A stretch of 64,000 nt of DNA, taken from UBA5066 sp046331465 (GTDB taxonomy: Bacteria; Acidobacteriota; Thermoanaerobaculia; UBA5066). The stretch is from positions 434,001 to 498,000 of the forward strand of contig JAXLQV010000003.1 of assembly GCA_046331465.1 (NCBI GenBank), read 5' to 3'. Positions 25,828 through 33,994 of this stretch are shown here, piece by piece (the first letter of the stretch is position 1; the number at the start of each line of letters is the position of its first letter). The notes beneath the pieces are model-generated. The model searched no databases. It was not told the DNA's origin and saw nothing but the letters and a program-made list of their open reading frames with translations. Position numbers and translations under genes: made by a program.

Positions 25828-26043
25828 TCAGGCCGCCTTACCGGCCTTCGCCGGGCACGTGGAGAACCCGAGGACGGTGTAGAGGGGGCAGGTCCCGAAG
25901 AGACCGGTGAGGAGCGGGATGGCGCCGACGTACCCCCACGCGCCGACCGTCCCGGCGGCCGCGAGGCCGATCAGGGCGAGGCCAAGGGCGACGCGCAGGC
26001 CGCGCTCGACGGGGTGCTCGTTGACGGGAAAGAGCTTGTTCAT
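25828..26043 (-). CDS. DUF2892-family small membrane protein
   Basis: The 71-residue protein has two hydrophobic helices and matches the DUF2892/YgaP-like inner-membrane family. The N-terminal part is the usual NEHPVERGLRVALGLALIGL, and the hairpin region is followed by GTCPLYTVLGFSTCP, whose two cysteines are typical of the family. The ATG at 26043 has GGAGGAG upstream. The molecular role is not established; related proteins are often found near rhodanese or sulfur-transfer genes, none of which is seen here. Confidence 0.85.
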   Translation of the reverse strand: MNKLFPVNEHPVERGLRVALGLALIGLAAAGTVGAWGYVGAIPLLTGLFGTCPLYTVLGFSTCPAKAGKAA

Positions 26044-26139
26044 CGGGCTCCTCCGGGACCACTGCGGTCCGCTTTAGATTTCCGGTACCCGAGAGTCTGA
26101 AGGATCGCCGGGAGATTCGCTCCGGCGTATCGTCGGCGG

Positions 26140-26940
26140 ATGGCGCTGCCGCTCTACCTCGTCGACGCCTTCACCGACCGCCCCTTCGCCGGGAACCCCG
26201 CCGGAGTCTGCCTCCTGGCGGAGCCGATCCCCGACGCCGTCATGCAGGACGTCGCCATGGAGATGCACCAGGCGGAGACCGCGTTCCTCCTCCCTGAAGG
26301 CGAGGCGTGGCGGCTCCGCTGGTTCACCCCCGAGGTCGAGGTCGACCTCTGCGGCCACGCGACGCTCGCCTCCGCCCACGTCCTGTTCGAGACCGGCCTC
26401 GTCCCGCCTGGGACTCCGGCCCGCTTTCACACCAAGAGCGGGCTCCTGACGGCCGAGCACGAGGGGACGTCGATCGTCCTCGACTTCCCCGCGACCCCGG
26501 CCGAGCCGTTCCCGCCGCTGCCCGACGCGCTCCGGTCGCTCGCGATCGCGCCCGTCTTCTCCGGCAAGACGCGCTTCGACCTCTTCTACGAGGTCGCGAC
26601 GGAGGCCGAGGTCCGCGCGCTGAAGCCCGACTACGGCGTCCTCGACCAGGTCCCCTACCGCGGCGTCATCGTCACGGCGCGCTCCGCGGCCGGGAGCCCG
26701 AACGACTTCGTCTCGCGCTTCTTCGCCCCCTGCTGCGGCGTCCCGGAGGACCCGGTGACCGGCTCGGCGCACTGCGCGCTCGGGCCGTACTGGCAGGGGA
26801 AGCTCGGCAAGGACGACCTCGTCGGCTACCAGGCCTCGCCCCGCGGCGGGACGGTCCGGGTCGCCTGCCGCGGCGAGCGGGTCCGCCTCGCGGGGTCGGC
26901 CGTCACGGTCGTCCGCGGGGAGCTCGTCCTGCCGGCCTGA
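26140..26940 (+). CDS. PhzF-like isomerase-fold protein
   Basis: The 266-residue product belongs to the PhzF/epimerase-like family. The motif VDLCGHATLASAHVLF near residue 65 and PEDPVTGSAHCALGPYW near residue 200 mark the two halves of the fold. PhzF itself isomerises an intermediate in phenazine synthesis, but most family members have unknown substrates, and no other phenazine genes are in the window. There is no Shine-Dalgarno sequence in front of the ATG at 26140. Convergent copA follows within 6 bases of its end. Confidence 0.85.
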   Translation: MALPLYLVDAFTDRPFAGNPAGVCLLAEPIPDAVMQDVAMEMHQAETAFLLPEGEAWRLRWFTPEVEVDLCGHATLASAHVLFETGLVPPGTPARFHTKSGLLTAEHEGTSIVLDFPATPAEPFPPLPDALRSLAIAPVFSGKTRFDLFYEVATEAEVRALKPDYGVLDQVPYRGVIVTARSAAGSPNDFVSRFFAPCCGVPEDPVTGSAHCALGPYWQGKLGKDDLVGYQASPRGGTVRVACRGERVRLAGSAVTVVRGELVLPA

Positions 26941-26946
26941 GCCCCC

Positions 26947-29238
26947 CTACGTCCCGTAGCTCCGGAGCCGGAGCGCGTTCGTCACGACGCTGACCGAGGA
27001 GGCGGCCATCGCGAGCCCCGCGAGCATCGGGTTCAGCGTCCACCCCGTGACGGGATAGAAGGCTCCCGCCGCGAGCGGGATCAGGACGACGTTGTAGGCG
27101 AACGCGAGGACGAGGTTCTGCCTCACGTTCCGGAGCGTCGCGCGCGAGAGGTCGAGCGCGGTCCCGATGCCGGAGAGCGCCCCGCCGACGAGCGTCACGT
27201 CGGAGGCGGCGCGGGCGACGTCGGTCCCGCTCCCGATCGCGACGCCGAGGTCGGCGGCGGCGAGGGCAGGGGCGTCGTTGATCCCGTCGCCGACCATCGC
27301 GACGACCGCGCCCGACGCACGGAGCACCCTCACCCTCTCGGCCTTCTCCGCGGGCGAGAGACGCGAGGCCGCTTTCGCCTCCGGGATCCCCGCCGCGCGC
27401 GCCGCCGCCGCGACGGCCGCCGGACGGTCGCCCGAGAGGAGGTGGAGCGACAGCCCGCGCGCGGAGAGCCCCGCGAGCGCCTCGCGCGCGTGCGGCTTGA
27501 GCGGGTCGGAGAGGACGGCCGCGCCACGGACCTGCCCGGAGACGGCGAGGAGGACGAGCGTCCCGTCGGCGAGGTCCGTGACGAGGCTTCCCGGGACGGC
27601 GACTCCGCGCGCCGCCAGGAACGCCTCGGAGCCCGCGAGCGCCGGGGCGCCGCGCAGCGTCCCGGTCACGCCTCCGCCCGGGACGGCGGTGACGTCGCGG
27701 GCCCTCTCGAAGGCGACGCGCCGGGCGCGCGCCTCCGCGAGGACGGCCTTCGCGATCGGATGCTCGGAGCCGCTCTCGAGCGACGCGAGCGCCGAGAGGA
27801 GCTCCGCCTCGTCCGCGCCTTCGACCGTGCGGATCGCGGTGACCGCGGGGCGTCCGGCGGTGAGCGTCCCCGTCTTGTCGAAGACGACGTCGGTCACCCG
27901 GGCCGCCTTCTCGAGGACCCCCGCGTCGCGCAGGAGGAGGCCGAGCTGCGCGCCGCGACCCGTCCCGACGACGAGCGCCGTCGGCGTCGCGAGGCCCAGG
28001 GCGCAGGGGCAGGCGACGAGGAGGACCGACGTCGCCGCGAGGAGGGCGCGGAGGAGCCTCGGCTCCGGTCCCCACGCCGTCCACCCGGCGAAGGAGAGGA
28101 GCGCGACGGCGACGACGGCCGGGACGAAGACCGCCGCGACGCGGTCGACGAGCCTCTGCACCGGGGCCTTGGTCGCCTGCGCCTGCCGCACGAGCTTCAC
28201 GACCTGCGCGAGCGCCGTCTCCTTCCCGACGCGCGTCGCCTTCATGACGAACGCGCCGTTCCCGTTCACCGTCGCGCCGAGGAGCGGGTCGCCCGGCACC
28301 TTCTCGACCGGGATCGACTCGCCCGTCACGAGCGACTCGTCGACGGCCGTCGAGCCCTCGACGAGGACGCCGTCCGTCGGGACCTTCTCGCCCGGCAGGA
28401 CGCGGAGGAGGTCGCCCGCGCGGACCCGCTCGAGCGGCACCTCGACGTCGACGCCGTCGCGCACGAGGCGCGCCTTCTTCGCGCCGAGCCGCGCGAGGGC
28501 CCGGATCGCCTCGCCCGCCTTCCCCTTTGCCCGCTCCTCGAGGAAGCGGCCGAGGAGGACGAGCGCGACGACGACGACCGCCGCCTCGTAGTAGACCGGG
28601 GCGTGCTCCCCCTCCGCGTGGAGCGCGCGCGGGAAGAGCGTCGCCGCGGCGGAGGTGAGGAACGCCGCCGTCGTCCCGAGGGCGACGAGGGTGTTCATGT
28701 CGGGGGCGAGACGTGCCGCCGCGCGGGCCCCGGAGACGAGGATCTCCCGGGCCGGAAACGCGAGGACGAGCCCCGTCAGAAAGAGGAAGAGGACGTCGCG
28801 CCCGGGGAAGGACACGTCCGCCATCGAGAGCAGGGCGACGGGGGCCGCCACGGCGAGCGCGAAGGCGAGCTTCCTCGTGAGCGCCGCGAGCGAGGCCGCA
28901 CGCTCCGCCTGCTCGGCGTCGACAAGCTCCTCGAGGCCGAAGAGGTCCGCGCTCGCGGCGGGCTTCGCCTCGTAGCCGGCCGCCGAGACCGCCTCGACGA
29001 GCGTCTCGACGGGGAGCGCCGGGTCGGCGAGGCGGACGCGCGCGCGCCCGGAGAGGAGGTCGACGACGGCGAGCGAGACGCCCGGCACCTTCCCGAGCGC
29101 CGACTCGATCCGGCCGACGCAGGAGGCGCAGTGCATCCCCGCGACGGAGAGCTCGACCTCGGGCCCGTCGGGGCGCGGCGCCGCGGCGGGCGGGGCGCCC
29201 CCGGCGACGGGGAGGGAGGGGAGCGACGGGAGGTTCAC
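26947..29238 (-). CDS. copA: Copper-exporting P1B-type ATPase
   Basis: This 763-residue protein is a P1B-type heavy-metal ATPase. It has one N-terminal HMA domain with GMHCASC, the intramembrane CPCALGLATP copper site, the actuator TGES, the phosphorylation motif DKTGTLT, the SEHPIA motif, and GDGINDAPAL before the last helices. CPC with C-terminal NAL/MA residues fits the Cu(I)-exporting CopA subclass. It is preceded at 4 bases by csoR, so it is coregulated by copper. It starts with GTG at 29238. Confidence 0.94.
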   Translation of the reverse strand: MNLPSLPSLPVAGGAPPAAAPRPDGPEVELSVAGMHCASCVGRIESALGKVPGVSLAVVDLLSGRARVRLADPALPVETLVEAVSAAGYEAKPAASADLFGLEELVDAEQAERAASLAALTRKLAFALAVAAPVALLSMADVSFPGRDVLFLFLTGLVLAFPAREILVSGARAAARLAPDMNTLVALGTTAAFLTSAAATLFPRALHAEGEHAPVYYEAAVVVVALVLLGRFLEERAKGKAGEAIRALARLGAKKARLVRDGVDVEVPLERVRAGDLLRVLPGEKVPTDGVLVEGSTAVDESLVTGESIPVEKVPGDPLLGATVNGNGAFVMKATRVGKETALAQVVKLVRQAQATKAPVQRLVDRVAAVFVPAVVAVALLSFAGWTAWGPEPRLLRALLAATSVLLVACPCALGLATPTALVVGTGRGAQLGLLLRDAGVLEKAARVTDVVFDKTGTLTAGRPAVTAIRTVEGADEAELLSALASLESGSEHPIAKAVLAEARARRVAFERARDVTAVPGGGVTGTLRGAPALAGSEAFLAARGVAVPGSLVTDLADGTLVLLAVSGQVRGAAVLSDPLKPHAREALAGLSARGLSLHLLSGDRPAAVAAAARAAGIPEAKAASRLSPAEKAERVRVLRASGAVVAMVGDGINDAPALAAADLGVAIGSGTDVARAASDVTLVGGALSGIGTALDLSRATLRNVRQNLVLAFAYNVVLIPLAAGAFYPVTGWTLNPMLAGLAMAASSVSVVTNALRLRSYGT

Positions 29239-29241
29239 CGG

Positions 29242-29535
29242 TCACCTCTCCCGCGTCCGCTTCACCGCCTCGAGGACCTCGGCCACGGCGGCCCGTTTCT
29301 CCTCGGCGCTCCCGGAGTCGAGGACGCGCTTCACGCAGTGGTCGAGGTGGCTCTCGAGGAGCCGCTCCTTCACGCGCGCCAGTGCGGCCTCGACCGCGCC
29401 GACCTGCCGGAGGATGTCGGGGCACCAGCGCTTCTCCTCGACCATCCGGGAGACGCCGCGGACCTGTCCTTCGATCTTCGCGAGGCGGGCGACGAGGTCG
29501 GCGGGGGGCGAGCCGGCGGGCGGGTGAGCTACCAT
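29242..29535 (-). CDS. csoR: Copper-sensing transcriptional repressor, CsoR family
   Basis: This 97-residue all-helical protein represses copper genes and releases DNA on binding Cu(I). The Cu(I) ligands of CsoR are in place as C38 in RWCPDIL and H63-x3-C67 in SHLDHC. The preceding helix carries RLAKIEGQVRGVSRMVEE, the DNA-binding family signature. It is cotranscribed with copA, 4 bases downstream. The ATG at 29535 lies inside the likely operator, so repression may act at or before the first codons. NreA/RcnR-type sensors lack this C-H-C set. Confidence 0.92.
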   Translation of the reverse strand: MVAHPPAGSPPADLVARLAKIEGQVRGVSRMVEEKRWCPDILRQVGAVEAALARVKERLLESHLDHCVKRVLDSGSAEEKRAAVAEVLEAVKRTRER

Positions 29536-29550
29536 ACCCCCGCAGGGTAT
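29534..29550. promoter_or_regulatory. CsoR-type operator
   Basis: ATACCC and GGGTAT form a perfect 6-base inverted repeat around 5 bases. On the minus strand it reads as AATACCCTGCGGGGGTAT, close to the GC-tract operators of Bacillus CsoR. It overlaps the csoR start codon, so the gene is probably autorepressed with a leaderless or minimal leader. Confidence 0.7.
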
Positions 29551-29618
29551 TTGGCCCGCCCGGCCCCGTCAAGCGCCCGGCCCCGGCGCGCCGGGGCGCG
29601 ACGGTCGCGGGGTTCCCG

Positions 29619-31049
29619 TCAGGGGCGGGCCTCCGGGAGCCGCGGGTGGGTCGCCGGGAGGTCCGCGACCGCGTACGCCGCCGCCGCGAGCGCGGCGGCC
29701 GCCCTGTCGAGCGAGGCGGGCTCGATCTTGTCGAACGTGTCTTCCGCGGTGTGGTGGTAGTCGAAGTAGCTCCTGGTCTCCTGCCGGAGCCCGAAGAGCG
29801 GGACCCCGGACGGCAGGAGGGGCGACGTGTCGGCCCCTCCGGCGCCCCCTTTCCGGAGCGAGCCCGCGCCGAGCGGCTCGAGGAGCTTCGCGACGGCTGC
29901 GAGCGCCGGCTCGAGCGTGTCGGCCGCGTTCCAGGAGAAGCCCAGCGGGGCCCCCGTGCCGCTGTCGGCCTCGAACGCCCCGGCGTGCTTCGGGAGCTCC
30001 GCGGCGTGCCGCGCGGCGTATCCCTTCCCTCCCGCGAGGCCGCTCTCCTCGTTCGCCCAGAGGACGACGCGGATCGTCCGCCGCGGCCGGCGCGGGCTCC
30101 GCGCGACGAGGCGCGCCGCCTCGATCGCGATCGCGCAGCCGGCCCCGTCGTCGATCGCGCCCCTCCCGAGGTCCCAGGAGTCGAGGTGGCCCGAGACGAC
30201 GACGACCTCGTCGGGCTTCTCCCTCCCCGTCACCTCGCCGACGACGTTCGCGGAGGTGGCGTCGGGGAGGGACCGGCAGCCGAGGACGAGCCGCACCGTC
30301 ACGGGGCCGCGCGCGAGGAGCCGCTCGAGGAGGTCGGCGTCGACGTTCGAGACGGCGGCCGCGGGAATGCGGGGCTTCCCCTCCTCGTAGTTCGTCGACC
30401 CCGTGTGCGCGAAGCGGCTCGAGTCGGTCCCGACCGACCGGACGAGGACGGCGAGCGCCCCGTGCGCGCCGGCCTTCGCCGGGCCGGACGTGCGCATCGG
30501 GACGTTCTTCCCGTACCCCGGTCCCGCCGGGTCCTTCACGGTCCGGCGGTCGAAGAAGACGATCTTCCCGCGGACGGCGTCGGGGTCCGCCTTCAGCGCC
30601 TCCTCGAGAGCCTCGAGGCTCGCGAGCTCGACGACGGGGGCCGCGATCCCCTCGGGCGGCGTCCCGACGCTTCCCCCGAGCGCGGTGACGACGAGCCTCT
30701 GCGGAAACGGCGCCACGACCTCGGCCGTCTCGACGCCGCGCTGCCAGACGGTCACGGGGACCTCCTCGGCGTGGACGTTCGCGAACCCGAGCTCGCGGAA
30801 AAGCGCGAGGCCCCACGCGACGGCGGCCCGGTCGCCCGGCGAGCCGGCGAGGCGCGGGCCGACCTCGTCCGTCAGGCGCCGCACCCACTCGGTGGCTCCG
30901 GTGGGCGCGGGGGAGGCCGCGAGTGCGGTCACGGCCGCGCGCGTCTCCGCGCCGAGCGGGTCGGCGGGGGCGTCCGCCGGAGCGGCGGAGAGGGACGACG
31001 CGAAGAGGGCGGCGAGGAGCGTCGGCGGGAGGGGGCGAAGCGCGGTCAC
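29619..31049 (-). CDS. Secreted M28-family zinc aminopeptidase
   Basis: The 476-residue product is exported (signal over about residues 1-22) and has the M28 peptidase fold with an inserted protease-associated-type segment in the N-terminal half. The two-zinc set is visible as SGHLDSWDLG (His, Asp), DDGAG (bridging Asp), NEESGL (catalytic and ligand Glu), EADSG (Asp) and HHTAEDT (His). It probably acts as a peptide-degrading carboxy- or aminopeptidase in the periplasm or outside the cell. I use the GTG at 31049. The long open frame further upstream is a shadow of the next gene. Confidence 0.88.
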   Translation of the reverse strand: MTALRPLPPTLLAALFASSLSAAPADAPADPLGAETRAAVTALAASPAPTGATEWVRRLTDEVGPRLAGSPGDRAAVAWGLALFRELGFANVHAEEVPVTVWQRGVETAEVVAPFPQRLVVTALGGSVGTPPEGIAAPVVELASLEALEEALKADPDAVRGKIVFFDRRTVKDPAGPGYGKNVPMRTSGPAKAGAHGALAVLVRSVGTDSSRFAHTGSTNYEEGKPRIPAAAVSNVDADLLERLLARGPVTVRLVLGCRSLPDATSANVVGEVTGREKPDEVVVVSGHLDSWDLGRGAIDDGAGCAIAIEAARLVARSPRRPRRTIRVVLWANEESGLAGGKGYAARHAAELPKHAGAFEADSGTGAPLGFSWNAADTLEPALAAVAKLLEPLGAGSLRKGGAGGADTSPLLPSGVPLFGLRQETRSYFDYHHTAEDTFDKIEPASLDRAAAALAAAAYAVADLPATHPRLPEARP

Positions 31050-31072
31050 GGGGCGGGAGTGTACGGAATGCG

Positions 31073-32800
31073 TCAGAAGCCGAGGGACCACTTCCCCGAC
31101 GGCGTCTGCCGGAGGGCCCGGGCCGGGACACGGCCCCGCGCCGCCTCCTTCGCCTCGTAGAGCGCCCGGTCCGCGTCGCGGAGGATGTCCTCCGGCGTGC
31201 GGTGGCGCGCCGGTTCGAAGACCGCGGTGCCGATCGAGGCGGTCGCGAGGAAGCCTCCGGTCTCCTCGACGAGGGCCGCCCCGACCGCCTCCCGCAGGCG
31301 CTCCGCGAGCGCCGGGAGCGACTCGGCGTCGACGTCGCCGACGACCACGGCGTACTCGTCTCCCCCGTAGCGTGCGACGAAGTCCTGGGGGCGGGAGGCG
31401 TCCTGAAGGGCGCGCCCGGCGCGCAGGAGGACCTTGTCCCCGGCGAGGTGCCCGTGCGAGTCGTTCCACTCCTTGAAGCGGTCGAGGTCGGCGAGGAGGA
31501 GGCCGAACCCGCGCCCTTTGCCCCGACGGACAGCCCCGCCCCGCTCCGCGAGCTCCTCGTAGAGGGCGTCGCGGTTCCAGAGGCGGGTCCCGGCGTCGGT
31601 CAGGCCCGAGAGGCGGTAGCGCTTCACCTCCTCGGACATCCTCCAGAGGACGGTCCAGGCCAGGGCGGCGAAGAGGACGCCGAGGAGGCCGAGCCGCACG
31701 ACCGGCTCGAGGTCGAACGGCCTCACTCCCGGCACGAGGTCGGCGAGACCGACCGCGGCGACGACGAACGCGGCGTGCCCCGCGAGGTCCGTCCGCGCCC
31801 AGCGCCGCCCGCGGATCGCGGCCGCGGAGAAGCGGACGAGGAGGTCGGCGAGAACGAGCGCGTAGGCCCATCCGAAGAGGCGCATCGGGAGGACGAAGCT
31901 CTCGACCCCGGGAAGGACCGGGGCGACGAGCCCGAGGAGGCCGAAGGCCGGGAGGAGGACGCGGTAGAGGAGCGGCATTCCCGCGCCGAGGAAGCGGAGC
32001 ATCGACGCGGCGTAGAAGATCGCCGTCAACATCAGGACGACCACGGCGCCGCGGAAGAGGACCGAGAGCGGGACCGAGCTCTCGCCCCAGGCGGAGTGGC
32101 CCGACGTCAGGTAGAGGCCGAACCCCGCGGCGAAGCCGGCGAAGAGGAGGTAGTCGGCGGGCACGCGGGAGTGGAACGCGAAGAGGACGACGAAGAGGGC
32201 GAGGACGAGGGAGGCCCCTGCGAACAGGACGAGGACCTGGTCCTCGATCGACCGCTCGCTCGCGAGTCGGTCGAGGCGGTCGATCACGGGAGGTCCCCGG
32301 AAGACCCTTCCGTCCCTCTTCCCGTGCCAGACACGAAGGACGAGCTCGCGCGGCCCGGCGGCGTCGACGCGCTCGGTCGGGAGAGGGTAGAGGCGCGAGA
32401 CGAAGTGGGCCGAGTCGACGTCGGGCGGGAAACGGCCGGTGCCGCCGATCCGCACCCCGTCGAACCAGGCCTCGTCGGCGTCCCTGAGGACCCGGGCGTG
32501 GAACGCGAGGGGCTGTCCGACGAACGGCGAGAGGTCGACGAGGATCCGGTACCACCTCACGCCGCCGCGGGGCGCCTGGTCCGTCAGCGGGTCGGCGGGC
32601 CGGAAATCGAGACGGTCGATCCCCGCGATCCCGTCGGGAGGGTCGCCGTCCGCCGCTCTCCAGCCGGTCGCGAGAGGCTGCGGGAGCCCGGCGGGATCCG
32701 CGCCCGGAGCCGCCCGCCCCGGCAGCGCGGCCATCGCGATCGAGGGGAGGAGGGCGAGGAGCGCCCGCCGCGCGAGGCGTGCCGGGCGCCGGGCCGTCAT
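31073..32800 (-). CDS. Membrane diguanylate cyclase (7TM-DISM-like sensor with GGDEF)
   Basis: The 575-residue protein makes cyclic di-GMP. After a signal (residues 1-30) comes an exported beta-sandwich domain to about residue 190, resembling the 7TMR-DISM extracellular part, then about seven hydrophobic helices, and a C-terminal GGDEF domain at about residues 405-565. The active loop reads YGGDEY and the inhibitory I-site RPQD is placed five residues ahead of it, so product feedback is likely. Asp and Asn residues of the substrate pocket (DLDRFKEWND) are present. The start overlaps the upstream LD-carboxypeptidase stop as ATGA, so the two are translationally coupled. Confidence 0.9.
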   Translation of the reverse strand: MTARRPARLARRALLALLPSIAMAALPGRAAPGADPAGLPQPLATGWRAADGDPPDGIAGIDRLDFRPADPLTDQAPRGGVRWYRILVDLSPFVGQPLAFHARVLRDADEAWFDGVRIGGTGRFPPDVDSAHFVSRLYPLPTERVDAAGPRELVLRVWHGKRDGRVFRGPPVIDRLDRLASERSIEDQVLVLFAGASLVLALFVVLFAFHSRVPADYLLFAGFAAGFGLYLTSGHSAWGESSVPLSVLFRGAVVVLMLTAIFYAASMLRFLGAGMPLLYRVLLPAFGLLGLVAPVLPGVESFVLPMRLFGWAYALVLADLLVRFSAAAIRGRRWARTDLAGHAAFVVAAVGLADLVPGVRPFDLEPVVRLGLLGVLFAALAWTVLWRMSEEVKRYRLSGLTDAGTRLWNRDALYEELAERGGAVRRGKGRGFGLLLADLDRFKEWNDSHGHLAGDKVLLRAGRALQDASRPQDFVARYGGDEYAVVVGDVDAESLPALAERLREAVGAALVEETGGFLATASIGTAVFEPARHRTPEDILRDADRALYEAKEAARGRVPARALRQTPSGKWSLGF

Positions 32801-33855
32801 GCGACCGCGGGCTCCAGGAGCGCGAGCGTCCCCTTCGCGACGTCCAGCTCGGCGAGGACGCCGACGGGAAGCGTCGCGTTGTCCTTGACGTGTCCGAACC
32901 GCAGCCCGGCCAGGATCGGGACCCCGAGCTTCCCGAGCCGCTCCGCGACGACCGTCTGCCAGGTCCAGGAGCCCTGGAAGCTCCCCTTGTCCGGCGGGAC
33001 GCAGTCCTTGAACTTCCCGAAGACGATCCCGGCGCACTTCTCGAGGCGCCCCGTCAGGACGAAGTGCGTCAGCCAGCGGTCGATCCGGTACGGCTCCTCG
33101 CCGACCTCCTCGAGGAAGAGGATCGACCCTGCCAGGGGCGGCTCCCACGGCGTCCCCACGAGAGTCGAGAAGACGCTGATGTTCCCGCCCACGAGCCGCC
33201 CGCGGCCGGTGCCGGGGACGATCCGCCGGAGCCGGTCCTCGCGGTCGACGAAGCCCTCTCTCGGCTCGACCGGCGGCGCCGCCGCGACGACGCCCGCGGG
33301 CTCCTTCGAGAAGACAACCCTCTTCAGCTCCGCGAGCGAGTACTCCGACATGTTCGACGAGCAGTTCGGCGCGTGGAACGTGACGAGGCCGGCCTTCGCG
33401 TAGAGGCCGTTCAGGAGCGCCGTGATGTCGCTGAACCCGAGGAGGGGCTTGGGGTTCTTCCGGATCGCCTCCCAGTCGAGGAGCGGCAGGAGCCTCCCGG
33501 AGCCGTAGCCGCCCCGCACGCACCAGACCGCGTCGACGGACGGGTCGCGGAACGCCGCGTTCAGGTCGGCCGCCCGCTCCGCGTCGGGCCCGGCGAGGTA
33601 CATCGTCTGGCGGGCCGCCGCGGGCATCGTCTTCGGGACGAGGCCGAGAGAGCGAACGACCTCCTCGGCGATGACGACTCCCTCCGGCTCCTCCTCCGGG
33701 CTCGCGGGGGAGACGAGGGCGACGCGCGCCCCCGGCGCGAGCGCCTTCGGCCGGACCGGGCCGGCGGCGGGCGTCGCGGCGCGGGCGTCGCGCGGGAGGG
33801 CGAGGAAGGCCGAGGCCAGGGCGGCGTCGGCGAGGAGGCTGCGTCGCGTCTTCAC
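32797..33855 (-). CDS. LD-carboxypeptidase, S66 family
   Basis: This is a 352-residue murein tetrapeptide carboxypeptidase-like enzyme that removes the terminal D-alanine from peptidoglycan peptides. The nucleophile is the serine in GFSDIT, the Glu is in LEEVGEEPYR and the His is in FGHVKDN, in the order Ser-Glu-His expected for S66. The leader MKTRRSLLADAALASAFLAL has a twin-arginine-like RRSLL motif, so export through Tat is possible, unlike cytosolic LdcA. It starts with GTG at 33855, 6 bases behind a TAGAAT hexamer, and is coupled to the diguanylate cyclase gene. Confidence 0.88.
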   Translation of the reverse strand: MKTRRSLLADAALASAFLALPRDARAATPAAGPVRPKALAPGARVALVSPASPEEEPEGVVIAEEVVRSLGLVPKTMPAAARQTMYLAGPDAERAADLNAAFRDPSVDAVWCVRGGYGSGRLLPLLDWEAIRKNPKPLLGFSDITALLNGLYAKAGLVTFHAPNCSSNMSEYSLAELKRVVFSKEPAGVVAAAPPVEPREGFVDREDRLRRIVPGTGRGRLVGGNISVFSTLVGTPWEPPLAGSILFLEEVGEEPYRIDRWLTHFVLTGRLEKCAGIVFGKFKDCVPPDKGSFQGSWTWQTVVAERLGKLGVPILAGLRFGHVKDNATLPVGVLAELDVAKGTLALLEPAVA

Positions 33856-33861
33856 GCGGAG

Positions 33862-33867
33862 ATTCTA
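33862..33867 (-). promoter_or_regulatory. Candidate -10 element of the LD-carboxypeptidase gene
   Basis: TAGAAT on the minus strand is separated from the GTG start at 33855 by only 6 bases, with no ribosome site between. The same geometry occurs in front of other genes here and points to leaderless transcripts. Confidence 0.4.
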
Positions 33868-33994
33868 TTCGGCGCGTCTGGACCCCGCCCCGGCGCGGCG
33901 TCAGAATCCGTCGACGTCCGATGAGAAACACCCCGCTCCCCGCGCCGTCTCCCTCCGCTCCCTTCGCGCCCCGGCTCCTCGGCGGGAGGAAGGG

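Noticed and set aside
26140..26940. Phenazine biosynthesis cluster
   Set aside because: Only a PhzF-like protein is present. The other phz genes are absent, and PhzF homologues are common without phenazines.
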